From assembly GCF_018873765.1 (NCBI RefSeq), contig NC_057919.1, forward strand, positions 66,458,984-66,522,983: a stretch of 64,000 nucleotides of DNA, given 5' to 3'. Shown here in pieces: positions 40,682 through 53,700 of the stretch. Below the pieces are notes generated by a model. That model searched no databases, was not told the origin of the DNA, and worked only from the letters and a program-made list of their open reading frames with translations. The first letter of the stretch is position 1. Every line of letters starts with the position of its first letter. The DNA is from Telopea speciosissima (Eukaryota; Streptophyta; Magnoliopsida; Proteales; Proteaceae). A program made the position numbers and the translations under genes.

Positions 40682-41743
40682 TTGAGTTCAAACTAGTAAA
40701 ATGAACCCTAGTTCATCAGCCAGATCGCTCATAAGATTCCTGCTCTTCCTTGAGCACACTTTGCTTCTTCTTGAGTTTAAGGAGCTGAAGAACAGAGTAG
40801 CCAAAAGCCAGTTTCAAATTCTTATTTCGACCAGGATTATTTCAACTACGTCCTGAGAGAGAAAGAAAAGATTTTCTCCGCTCGTATATTACTCGTGTCC
40901 GCAATCCAGCATGGAACGAAGACGCTCGACTTCGTGAATCGCATCTCTACGCTGCTACCGACTCCGACTTGGCCTCTGCTCTTTGCACGTTACCCCCTGA
41001 TTTTCAAACGAAACTCAAATCGCCCTCTAGTTTCTTAAAAGGAGAAAGTTATTTGTCCGGGAGTGTTGTCTATGCCAGCACTCCCATGAGTCTATCTCTT
41101 TCCTCCCTAATTGAAAAGACATCTCTACCCCTTGTTTCAAAGAGGAGAGAGATAGACACATGGGAGTGTTGGCATAGGCCACATTCCCGGCCCTTCTACA
41201 GTAATAGTTTTAATCTGTTGTTAGTTATTAATGTAAAATGATTATTTTATCTTTGTATTAAAACATTAGAATTAAATTTATAATATTACCCTTCAAAATC
41301 TATGTTTAGATGTCAAGGATAGTTTAAAATTTTAAATTTATTTATTTAGATGACTACATAAAAGTAAAAGTAACGATAGAGACTAATTTATCATATTGAG
41401 GTCTAAGAGTATTTAAAAAAATCAGGAGGTGACATATAATTTACATAATTTCTTTTATTTTTTACATTTTATCCTTGTCTGTACGGATCCACCGGATCGA
41501 CCAGCAATTGAACCGATACGGATACGGATCGACCGGTTTAGCGAATCCGATACCGACCCCTCAAACCATGAAACAGATTCGCGCCAAATTGCTAGTTTTC
41601 CCTTTTCCCATTTTCAAAGCAAAAAAATATAAATGCCGAGCCCGCCAGCGTCCTGCGTCCCATAAAAGCCAAAATCAAATTAAAGCTCGTTGCCGCATTG
41701 CGTTACGCACCTCATTCTTCCCTGCCGCACGCAGATTTCATAA
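40682..41743. promoter_or_regulatory. Shared upstream region of the divergent RH24 and OB-fold genes
   Basis: The two start codons face away from each other across 1062 bp, so this stretch must carry both promoters and 5' UTRs, unless there are further noncoding exons. A foldback MITE (41057-41191) lies in the middle. AT-rich sequence (41220-41460) follows, then a GATAC/GGATCGACCGG-rich piece (41480-41550). No specific motif can be assigned. Confidence 0.55.
41057..41191. mobile_element. Foldback MITE in the divergent promoter region
   Basis: The left arm CCGGGAGTGTTGTCTATGCC and ACTCCCATGAGTCTATCTCT pair with AGAGATAGACACATGGGAGT and GGCATAGGCCACATTCCCGG. The loop is about 40 bp. The arm tip AGAGATAGACACA also occurs in the element at 46250-46428. 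Confidence 0.75.
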
Positions 41744-44700
41744 ATGGGCTCTCCAGCTTACTCGATGTTAATTGACGCCAACGATCGCAAAGGCAAAGTC
41801 ATCGAAGAAGACGCATTTCTTGAATTCGTCGATTATGCGAGGTCGGTGTTATCATCCGAAGATAAACAGGAGTTCGACGGAGTAGTAGATGATAACACTG
41901 GGCCTGGTTGGAGTTGGATTGTGTCTCGAATTCTCAGATGCTGTATTGCTTATTCAAGCGGTGTCACTGCTGCTATTCTCCTCTCTGATCTTTCACAGGT
42001 AACCCGCGCCTGAATTTTTAGATTGGAATACTTCTAATCTGAACGCACAAGAACTATCGCTACTCATGCTCATCTTGCATCAGCTTCGGTTAGGTTTCCA
42101 AGTTCCCCAAGTCGATCTCCTTGTTTTACTTACTATCGGTTTGTTTCAAGTTCCGAATCCTCCGACATTGTCTAGTTATATACCCTAGGCGTCGTGCAGA
42201 GTTGGAAGTATCATTTGACTATGGGGAAATGCAACCATTTTTCCTAAATTCATCTTAATGGTTCCCTTGGCAGGCTTGGAATGAGCATCAGAGGGCTGGG
42301 GCTTCGAAAAGAAGGCCTCAATGTGCTGTTCAGTTGAAAAGGAAGCACAAGAGAACAAGGCTCCCCAACACTGTCACCATTGATTCTATATATGAGAAGA
42401 ATTTCTTGTCGGAAAACAGCATTCTAGAAGCTGTGGTTGTGGACGTTTTTGTCATTCCAGGTACCTTAAAATCCATGCCTTTCAGTTTTTAAGCTGCAGA
42501 TTCATTGCTGCACTGTTAAACTGGGAAGAGACATTGCAATTAGTGCTAATCTTGTATAGTTGTTCTTCTAGGTAAATTTTTATTATATCCTTAAGTTATG
42601 ACGTATTCAGGTGATTTGATAAGGAAGATAGGCAGTTCTCACCTTTCTATTGTTTATTTTTTTTGAGGGGGGAGGATAGGGTTAGGCAATTCTCACATTT
42701 TTACATGCATGTTGCCACAATTGGAATTTTGTGGCACTGGAGCTACTGGATAGTTTACAATATTTGATTCTATCCAGTTCTTTAGAGTATTAAAATTAAT
42801 GTTTTGATAAGTTGGGGAGAAAATCCTATACAAATAACTATAAACATGCCAGGAAACTTTCAACTATGTATAAATGAATACAAACCTAAAAATTGTATCC
42901 TGTTCTCATTTAATGACAATTTGTAGCCAGTAAGTAATTGAAACATGAAAAATATCCAGATGTAAATGAAGTAATAACAGCTATCTCTCCAAACTCAACT
43001 GATCTTTTTTAATGTAACAAATACAATACATACTTTTGAAAAGAGGATTTAAATATCTAATTTCTGCCTAGTTGTTGTTAACTACCAGTATTCCTTTTTA
43101 AAATCTGCCTTCTTTCAGGTACAAATATTTATATGCTCAGTTTAGGCGATATTTGGAGCTCCAGCACAATTGATTTATACCTACATCGCAGGTATGGTGC
43201 ATGCTGATTTCAGCTGCTTGAAAGGGTACACCTCTAAGCCTGTAATTTGAAAGTTTGAACTATTTGTTAGATCCTTCAGATCTGCCATACATTTGAAGTT
43301 CTTAGTAATCAAACTTCCATGCAGATTTTTTTCATGGTTTCCTCTGTATGGTTATTCTTTAGGTGTTGCTTAGGGTATGATGGTTTTCTCAGTAAAGTCC
43401 TATCCCCATCTTTCCCTATGCAGCCACTATACTTGCGTCATGCTACAACAACAACAACAACTCAGCCTTATCCCAACTAAATGGGGTCGGCTACATGGAA
43501 CCTTGCAACGACAAAAGATTAATAAAAGGAGAAAGCAAAGAACATAACAGCAATATCGACACAACTCAGCCTTTATTCTAACTAAATGGGATCAGCTACA
43601 TGGATCTTTGCTCTCCAATCAACTCTATTTGAGGTCATACTTGAAACAAGACCTAAGCTATGCATTTCTTTCCTCACCACTTCTCCAGGTCATTTTAGGT
43701 CTGCCCCTAGCTCTTTTAGTACCTTCAATCTAAATAAAACCACTTCTTTGAACTGTAGCATCCGAAGGCCTCCGTTGAGCATGACCATGCCACCTCAGAC
43801 GACTCTCTCGAAGCTTATCTTGAATCGGCGCAACTCCGAAATCAGCTCTAATATTATCATTCCTTATTTTATCTTTCCTAGTTTTGCCACACATCCATCT
43901 CAACATCCTCGTCTCTGCAACACTTAGCTTATCTATATGACACTTCTTAACTACCCAACATTTTGCACCATACATCATAGCCAGTCGTATGACAGTTCTA
44001 TACTTGCGTCATGCTAAATAGCTCAATTTACCAACATTTCTTTTTTGGGTTCTTTTCTTAATGCTGGTTTAGTGCTTGCAATTGTCTGGAGAAACGTTCA
44101 TTATGCCTTTAAAAGTTTTGGCAGAGTCTCGAATAGTCCCCATCCTTGTATCATGATAAACATGTTTAATTTCTTGAGCAATTATTTCTTATTCTTTCTG
44201 GAAATTGAGTGGGTGGTGGTTGTCATTGCTATGGTCACATCAAGGTTCAAGAACTCGGTGCTAACACTAGTTTCGACGAGCCAGAAACCAAGATTTCCTA
44301 GGTTTCGACCATATCTCGGTTGAAACCTGGTACTTTCTCTAGGCCAACTCGAAACCTTGGTTTTGAGGCCCAAAAGTTGTTTTTTTGCCCCGATTCTTGT
44401 TGTGTTGCTTATTTTTGACATTTTGAACCCAATCCATGCATTAGTTTCACATAGAGAACACTTAAATTAATGCTTGTGATTTTGACCCAAGTTTGATAGT
44501 GTATATATATATATATATATATATATTTTGTGGTGAATAAGGGGGAAGTGTATATTGTTCTTAGACATGGTATTGATAAGGTTTGACATGGTATCTGATT
44601 TAGTTGTCACGGCGTGTAGGCGACCCAAGGCGTTGCAGAGGGTAAAAAATCAAGGCGACACCAATTAGGCGAGCAAGGCGTCCAAGGCGCCCGCCTAGGC

Positions 44701-47700
44701 GACCAAGGCGCCAGGACGCCTTGACAACTATGTTTCAGTCAAATTTAATTTGGTGTGCACGAATACTATTTAAAATCGCTCTGAATGGAAATAATTTTTT
44801 AGACATAAAAAAGAATGAATATTTTACCACTCTTTTGGTTTTTAGCAATGTTTTATCATAGTAAGATTTATGGAATTTTTAGATTTGAGAAAAACCTCAG
44901 CATTTAAAAGTTGAAAATTGCACTTACTGCCAAAAATCCAATTTTTGTTCTTGAATTAGGGGCTTGACTTTTTATCCTTTTAGAATTTGATTGTTTAACT
45001 ATTTTTAGTGGATTCAAATAGGGGTATTTGCTTATTTATGTATAATGTCTTAAGTAAATGAAATAACAAGTATAAAAATATTTACTTAAATGATATTTGG
45101 TATAAATAAGTGCCTGTCCTGGTTTCGGGCCATGTTTCCTCAAGTTTTGATGGGAAAAAGTGAATTTACATAGGTGTTTAGGTCGAAACTTGCGAAACTA
45201 CCGAAATATGGTCTAAACAGTGTCGAAATCATGTGAAACCCATTGAAACCATGCAACAGGTGGTTCTTGGTTTCTTCTCGGTTTCTTGCGAAACCGAGAT
45301 ATCTCGGTCAAAACTGCCAGTTTCGACCGAGTTCTTGAACCATGGGTCACATTTAGAACTTGATCCGATTCTTCCCAATAAGGCTGTTGGAGATTTTATT
45401 TGTTCTTAGAGATGCTTAGTTATTGGAGTTCTTATGCTGCTATAATGGCTTAATACATTGGAGTTGGATATGACAGATACTATGACTTGGTTGATCCTGA
45501 GAATGGAATTCTGAAGCAAGGACGAGAAATCTTTCTTACAGGATGCTGTTTGCGTATTACAACTGAAGGCTCTGGATATCCACGACTTTTGCCAACTGAG
45601 TATCTAGTAATACTGTTAGATGAAGTAAGGAAAACCTTTTAATGGTTTTTTGTATTCTATTATGGGATTATTTCATCCGTCCAGTATTGGACCTGTGCAT
45701 TTCTTCTGCACTTGTGCATTCTGCTGCTACAACATAAATGTGTACATGGTGTTTCTATTACTGTCTACTGATGCTCCATTATTTGATTCTTGCTGGGATT
45801 TTTGGATCTGCTATTTTAAAACAAATGGAAGATGGGAACATGAGGGTGATGCTATTATCCACTAGGCCTTGAGCTAGTCCTGAAGAAGTCTCTTGAATCT
45901 GAAATACACATAATACTTGGGGTCTGACTACATAGCTTATCCAATGTCTTCAGCTTTTGGACAAGTGCTTTGTAGCATATCCTCTTGACATGATGCAATA
46001 CAAACTTTGACAAGCTTTGATTAATGATTATTAGATGTGGTTTTTACATTCAGATAGGATGGTTTGGAAAGTTTCCTCTATGAGTGACCATTTAGGATTG
46101 GATGGTGTTTCTTTTCTTCAGCAGACTAGAGTAATTGAAACATAATGAGTGTCATAGATGATATTTACGGAAATTTCTGTTGGACACCAACATAGAGTAG
46201 AAATACTTTTTAAAACAGTAAATTTGAACGATTAAACCATATTACTAGAGGGAGAGGGATAGGCACACCGCTCACATGCAGTAAGCTAGTGGGCGAGCAA
46301 CAATGGGGGTGCAGGACAGCGCATCATACGGGAGGTGCAGAGAGGTTGTTTCAAAGGGGGAAGAGAGAGATAGACACAATGGTCGCTAGCTCGCAATGCG
46401 CGGGCGGTGTGCCCAGTCTTTTCCCTTAACTATATTTTGCTAGATGTTCATGAAGTTCTGCATTAGATTACTTTTTACCTGCCATACTGAGATCTTAGCT
46501 AACCATTCCATTTTTGTGCATGCTATTCACCAGAAATGTAATGCCACTTGTTTATCCCTTCCTTCCTCTCTCTCTCTAAGCGCAAAAGATCGTTTCAGAC
46601 ATCTTCCTTTCACTTTTATGATTATGTTTTCTTCTCTTGCAGAATCAAGATGAAGATGCAATGCTGCTTGGAGCTCAGTTCTGTTCAGATTCTTTCTCTT
46701 CCATCTCATTAGATGCTTTCAAGGATGGGACTTCATATTCATTTTATGCAAGGTCAAGTATTAAGTTGCATGAGCTTCTTTTGGGCTTCTTCCTTATGCT
46801 AAATTACTGACATAGCATAACTGGAAAGGGAATAGGGATATACTGTACTTGTCTGTTCTTTGTTGGAGCATCATAAATCTTGTTGGGTAAAGTGTCATCA
46901 GTGTAATTCTCAGCCTTTGACTCTAATACAGAAGTTTATAAAAGATTGGTTGATTGCAAGAGTCATAATCATGAACCACTATAGCATCTTCTGTGAAACC
47001 ATGAATCTCCAATCCATTAAGATGATGCAATGCATGGGTGTTAAAAATGGCAAGGATACAATTATATTTTCACTCTCAGCCCCAAAGGAATGCTGGTTCT
47101 TACTTTTCCACTTTGTCTTTATTCCTTTGTGTGTAGGATTGAATCAATTGGGTCATTGGAACTTCAGGGAAAGTTTAGTAGTTTGCAAAGGAAACAAATC
47201 ACTCTTGTTGATAATGATGGTGTCAAGATAAATTTTCTCTTGTGGGGTGAACAGGTTCTCCTTGCAAATATTTTCAGGTTAGCCCTTGTTCCTGTTTCAA
47301 CTTGATTGTAGCTTTCTGAGTGTGACTCTTGGCATCTTTTGTCCCAGTGTTGGAAGTATGCTTGCATTGGATAGACCTTTTATTGCAAGCACCATAGACA
47401 GCAGCACTGAAACTGTTGAGGAGCTTTGCCTCGAATATGGTAGTGCAACACAGTTATATTTGGTGCCATTTATTCACCATGAAGAACAGGTAGTATAAAC
47501 TCTATCTACTGTACCGAGTTACTTGATATGTTACATAGTTATGTACTGTAAAGAGTTACTTGGTATGTGACATAGGTATGTGTGGCATCGACACAAGGTC
47601 GGTATCATGGATCAAGGCTGCTGAATGCATTGGGTGAAAGTCAGACTCCTACAGTTTCTCAAGTGACATTGCCTTGTGATTCTCGAGGCTCAATTGACTT

Positions 47701-50700
47701 CAGTAATTACCCCTTCCGGGTAATTAAACTACTGTTGCAACTTTCACATCCTGGTTCATATAACATGTACTTATTCACTTCTGTTAAAATTTCATTATTG
47801 ACAATAACATGCAAATATTATCAACATGTTAAGCTTTGGGATAAGTTAGGGTCTCTTAGTTTTTACTTTTTATTCATTTGTTTGTCTCAGATGTGTTCTG
47901 CTATATAACAGAAATGTCAATCATTTTAGTTTCAGGTTTCGACTTTTTTATTATTTTTTTAATCATTCTACTAGTGCATGATTGTGTGATCACAATCCAA
48001 TGTAATTCACTCATACTGTAGACATGTGGCCACAAATGAGATTACATATCAGTATATCACTCTTGATTCATTGTTGGGTAACTGAAGCTCTTGTTTAAAT
48101 CTATGCTTGCGCTATATAATATTATTATTATGTATTTTCACTTTTTTATGATGGCTGATTGGGCAGCCTGTTCTTTTTTTTGGGGGGGGGGTGATTAATA
48201 TTTTTTAGGTATTTTAGCCTCCTACTCATAGCTGGCAAGGCAGCGTGTTCAGTTTTATTGTCATTATTATTGTTTGTGGTAATTCAATAAGAATCATGTA
48301 CTTTTCACATGATTTGCTACATATGAAGTTGATGGCATGATGTACATAATTAAAAGCTACTATTAGAATGAATGGTGATTTATTTTGAATGATGGAATGT
48401 TTGAGTCCTTAAATCTTAATAGGTTTTGAATCAACTATTTATTATATTAAAAAATATAGTTCTTATGAATTCTTCCATTGGGTTAGAGTAGAGAAAAACT
48501 TTTTCATTGACGTATTCTTAATTGTTCCAAGTCCTGCAGCCATTTGTGGTTGATCTTCGAGACAAGATGACTAGCATCAGCCTTTATGGTGTTGTTAAAG
48601 GCATCTTTCGGGACAGGAACACAGCAGAAAATATTTTTTCTTTGACAATTGAAGATGCAACTGGAATAGTTTCAGTAAAGCTGCATTTTGTTGGATCTTG
48701 GTAATGATAAATATCATTTATTTCATGAGGCTCTTATTCTACCACATTTGTTTCCTTAGAAGCTGTCAACCTTATTTGTCATTTTATCTAAGCTTACAAA
48801 AATAAATTTTGTTTTCCAGGTCACTTGGAAGATTAGGGATCGGTAACATGATATATATCTCTGGCTTGACATGCTATATGACGGCACAAAAGCGGTAAGT
48901 ACATTAAATAGTTTTCTGATTTTGCATCATTAAACAATATTTGACAACTGCAGTCCAGTATTAAATGTGTTTTAGACATTGGTAATATTGTGTATCACTA
49001 ACTGCTAAAAGTCGGATTCTTGTTACATATCTAATTGATAAAATTTCTTGTTATATATCTAATTGATAAAATTTCTTGTTACATATCTAATTGATAAAAT
49101 CAGCTACATTGAGCCTCTTTTTTTTCTTTTGGAACCATATAGACCGAAACTACTCCTAATTTCCTGATAGGCTAAAATTTATAGAAAGGGGAATCAAAGA
49201 TCCATGCATGCATGCGTGCATGAAGTACAAAATCATTACAATGACATATAGTTTATGAAACATCAAGAATACATACATTTGCATGATGTAATTAATTAAA
49301 TCACGTTCATTAATTGCAAACTATTTTTTAAATTGTTTATTTTTTATTTTTAATAGAATGTTGAATATGGAAGCTGGATCTTCAACAAGTTTATATTTAT
49401 CTGGATTCATATTTTGATCCTTGTCACTCAAGCTTTCTGGGAGAATGTTTTGGATTCCTTGGGTCAATAAATGAAGAGGAGAGTGAATGAACAAATCCCA
49501 AGGCTTTTGTTGAATTGTACAACACTATGGTGAATCTCTACATATTTTATGTGTAGGGATGAAGGGTTCTATGTTACTATAACTTATAATGCTTATGGAA
49601 CAATTGTATTATAGCTTTATCTTGTACCATATGTTTTTTATACCAATACATTATTGTGGAATGTACATATGTAATCATAATTCAAAACCCGAGCAATATT
49701 GTCCCTCACCCTTCTAATCATAAGATATGGTTACACATTATAACATAATATAAGCGAAAGGTCATAGAAGTGTCGCTTGTAGTTGATTTTAAACTTTCAT
49801 TACCAATGTCTTGTGGTACTTTGTCGATGATAGTTTAATTACTTCAAAGTGTCACTGAACAATTTTGCTTGTCAGGCTTGAAGTTTCATGGTTTGAAAAG
49901 GATGTTGGAGCTCAAGTGGTTAACCTAAGTTCCTTGCCAGCATTGATAAACTCCTCTTGTCTTCATAAGTTATCATGTCTTTCTGATCTCTCCATCCAGG
50001 CTAATGCCACACATGTAAGGTTTTTTTTTTTTAAATTGGTTTATCATTTGTTCTTTCAGCATATTGATGATTATTTTTTTTTGATAGATAATTTTGCTTA
50101 TTATGTTTATTGTTGCTCCTTAGGCTCAAAACCCTTTGAAATATTTTAATATAACTTTCATGTTTCCAAATGTAATTCTTGATTTTCTTGTGCTAATTCC
50201 AATATCTAAAACAAAATTTGAACCCGTATTTTGGTACAAATCTCAAATTTAAATCATGCTCTAGAAATCAAAGTCGACTTCAAATGATTGGGATTCCATC
50301 TCTTCTGATCAAATAAACTTGTTTGGATACCCTCTCTGCCTCTGATTAAGGAATGAAAAAGAGCCAAGAGGAAAAAAAAAAGGAATGAACTTATTGGCTG
50401 TCATTGGGGTTGAATTTCTCCAAATTCTTACATCAATGTATCCTTTGAAAGTTTTTGTATATTAGAGATAAGGAATCGAGTTTTCCCAAGTCCCAATGTA
50501 GTGTGTGGTGCACACAACACATATTGTTGTGACATTAGTTGGGTTAATAGATACTTATATTTAATATGTAGACATGGAATCCATTAGAGTACAAAGTAAA
50601 TTGCAGATTTCAGTATGCTTGGTATAGAAGATGGTTTTAGGTGTCTCCATTTTATGGTTGCCTTGGCTGGTTAATCTACTGTAGCCAATCCAATTGCTCA

Positions 50701-53700
50701 GTTTGTGCTGAGCCCTGTCTCATCTCTCTAATCTCATGAAGATTGTGAAGAAAACTATGGTCACAGATTTAGTTGTGTTCTGGGCTATGGTGTCAAATCC
50801 TTTGAGTCCTTCATGTCTTATGGGGAAAAATAAAAAATGCTTCAGATTACATTAACTCTACATTCGACAAAAGAATTCAGCACAAATATTGTATCATTGA
50901 GTCAGTTATAATGCATTTATCCTTGATTTTCGTGCTTCTTGATGAATTTCTTGGTAATCTATTAACTTGATCTTAGACAAGAACCTCACAAAAGAAGTGA
51001 GGGACACTTCCGGTCACATTTCCAATACAAACATGTCATACAAGATCTTTTGCCATCGTGAACTTCATCAAATAGGGTGATACAAAAATAAATGTTATTT
51101 TCAATAGCTGATTGGCCATGAGACTCACAATATTGTGAGGTTAGCATTTTCGAAATGGCTGATTATTCAACTCAACACAACTGAGCCTTATCCCAACTAA
51201 ATGGTGTCAGCTACATGAATCTCGTTTCATCATTCAACTCTATTTAGAGCGTACTTGTTGTCAACCCTAAACCATGCATGTCTTTTATCACCACTTCTAA
51301 AGTCATTTAGACATGCCCCTTTTTTCTTTTAGCACCTCCTATCTGAATTATTTCACTTCTCCTTAGCATTGAATTCTGTGATCTTCATTCCAAATTTCCA
51401 TGCCGCATCAAACGACTTTCTTGCAGCTTTTCATGTATCAGAGCCATTCCTAAACTACCTCTAAAGTGTTCATTCCTTATCTTTTCTGCCTTTACCATTC
51501 ATCCATCGCAATGTTCTCATCTCAGTTACACTAATTTTATTTATGTGTTTATTGAATCTCATACTTATGCATCTAGATTTTATTCCCAATTACTCCAAAG
51601 GATTTATTTTTTTTTGGGGGGGGGGTGTTCAGCCTACATTACAGTGCCACATGGGACTTTGAACTACAATTACTGGGGAAAGGAGGGGGTGTTGGAAATG
51701 TGTCCATCGAACCAATTAAATTAAATTGTTTAATTAATTATTTATTAAGTGATGCAAAATAGGCCTTGGTTATCCTTAAGCTTTAACCTAAAAACATTCA
51801 CGACTAGGGACGTGACTAGGCACCCCATTCATATGGTCATCAAATTGTGTGTTCCTAGAGATGGAGATTCTAGGACACAAGTGCAAGTGTATATTGAACT
51901 GGATTATACAAGAATCTCGCATGTGTTATTGTTGGTTGATTTGGAATGAAATTCTTGTTAATAATGTACGTTTAGTCCCTTGATCTGAGGGGTCCTTATC
52001 GATGCAGTCATGCATTATGAATTTTGGCGCACCAATGGTTGATGTCACCCTGATTATATACCGGTGTACTCAATTCGTAGTGTTTGACTATAGTCAAAAG
52101 TGATGGCCAAAATGGAATCCACTGCCCTATGGGAGAATAACAAAGACAGAGAATGCCTATAGTTGATTGGATACAAGTTCGAATCCGGTGGCATTTTTGT
52201 AAATCGTTTGCAAAGCATTTTAAAATTAATATTCTTTATTAATATTTATTTTATCAAACATTTTTTGAAATGTTTTATTGGTCCAATCATAATTACAGAA
52301 TATATGGACAAATAATTTCAATAGACTGGGGTCTGACAGTAATTAATACATGCCCTGTAATCTATTATGCGATATTGGATAGTGAAGGGAGTAGTTCATA
52401 AATAACTGCTTCTTTGGGAGGTATTTGTTATAATTGTCTATGTGTATGTTTCGGTAATTAGTCCATTGAGAATGGAATATTTTAAAAAACATTCCATTCT
52501 AGGTAGAATCCTATTGGGATCGTACCACTTCCCATGGTTTTTGTTATCTAAGGAATATTGTTTGATTGACAACCAAAAATGGTATGATTTCAATGTGATT
52601 GAAATCACACCTAAATGAGAGGTTTTGAAGAAAAGGAGAGTTGGTACGAGATACACAACTTCTCCATTGATCTTCTCCAGAAATTCTCTCTCCTTGTGTG
52701 TGTGAGAAAAGGGTTTTATGAAAACCCATACTTGAGAATGTGATTTGAGTAGTCAATTGACAGCAGTGAACGTGAGACAATTCCTTAGTTCACAAAAGTG
52801 TGGGGAAGAGCTAAGAGTCAAGGAAAGTTTGCACTAGTGAACTTCAAGGTAACAAGTCTTCCATTGTTTTTAGCTTTGTGTGATATACCTTGCATCGGGA
52901 GGGACGATCCCTAGATTGGGATTTTTCCTTACAGGGGTGATAGGGAAGAGTACAAGGGGGTGCCTTTAAGCACACAGTGAAGACAGGAGAGTTGAGCCAT
53001 GCACTCTTGGGACAGGGTACCAACCAACTGCACAAGCGGTTATCTTCAAGGAATATTAAATTCAATGTGTGTAAGATCGTAACTTTTAAATCCCTTGTTG
53101 GCTGTTGGTGGAGGGCCATATACTGTAGATTCCTAGCCTTTTAAGTACTAATTTCTTCTGAAAATTTCTTTTACAGATATGCCATGTTCGGCTTAATCAA
53201 ATCGAGCATTGTCACGTAGATACAAGATTTTCACATGCCCTTTGTGGCCATTTTGTGAATGATAGACCTGATGGGCATTTGGAATGCAACTTTTGTTGCT
53301 GTACTTGTGATAAAGAAGTCATGCACACCTTCCTTCTTAAGATAACTCTTGCAGACAAAAGTGCAAAGGTTTTTGCATGGTGTACTGGTCAAACTGCTGC
53401 AGAATTGCTGCAAATTTCTCCTGTTGAATTCTATGAGCTGCCTGAGGTAATTTATACATTGCAAACCCAACAACAGTTTCCTCTTTGCCTCTATCCAGGC
53501 AGGACTAAGTGTGATGAACTTCATATTCGATGAAAACAAGGTAAATGAAAACATATATATTCGTGAGATGAATGATTTGTTTCTGTGCATTTAGGATTTG
53601 CCATGTGAAGTGGGGTGAGGTGGAACATGTGGATCCTTTGGTCCCACTGCCTGAACTGCCACATGGAAACCAGAGGATCTGAACCCTGTTGTAACCAAGT

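Larger units (their letters stand above)
43192..45476 (+). other. OB-fold gene intron 3 with LINE and hAT insertions
   Basis: 2.3-kb intron made up largely of a truncated LINE (43446-43997) and a hAT element (44241-45344). Confidence 0.8.
50015..53176 (+). other. OB-fold gene intron 11 (3.2 kb)
   Basis: It contains a degraded LINE copy (about 51165-51560), a T9G10 tract (51607-51625), and a possible LTR segment (51689-53120). It ends in TTCTTTTACAG before exon 12. Confidence 0.75.

Noticed and set aside
49017-49100. CRISPR-like array
   Set aside because: Three 28-bp units are directly adjacent with no spacers; this is a minisatellite in a plant intron.
52844-53590. Minus-strand frames overlapping the OB-fold exon 12
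   Set aside because: They overlap the conserved plus-strand exon 53177-53446 and have no independent support.
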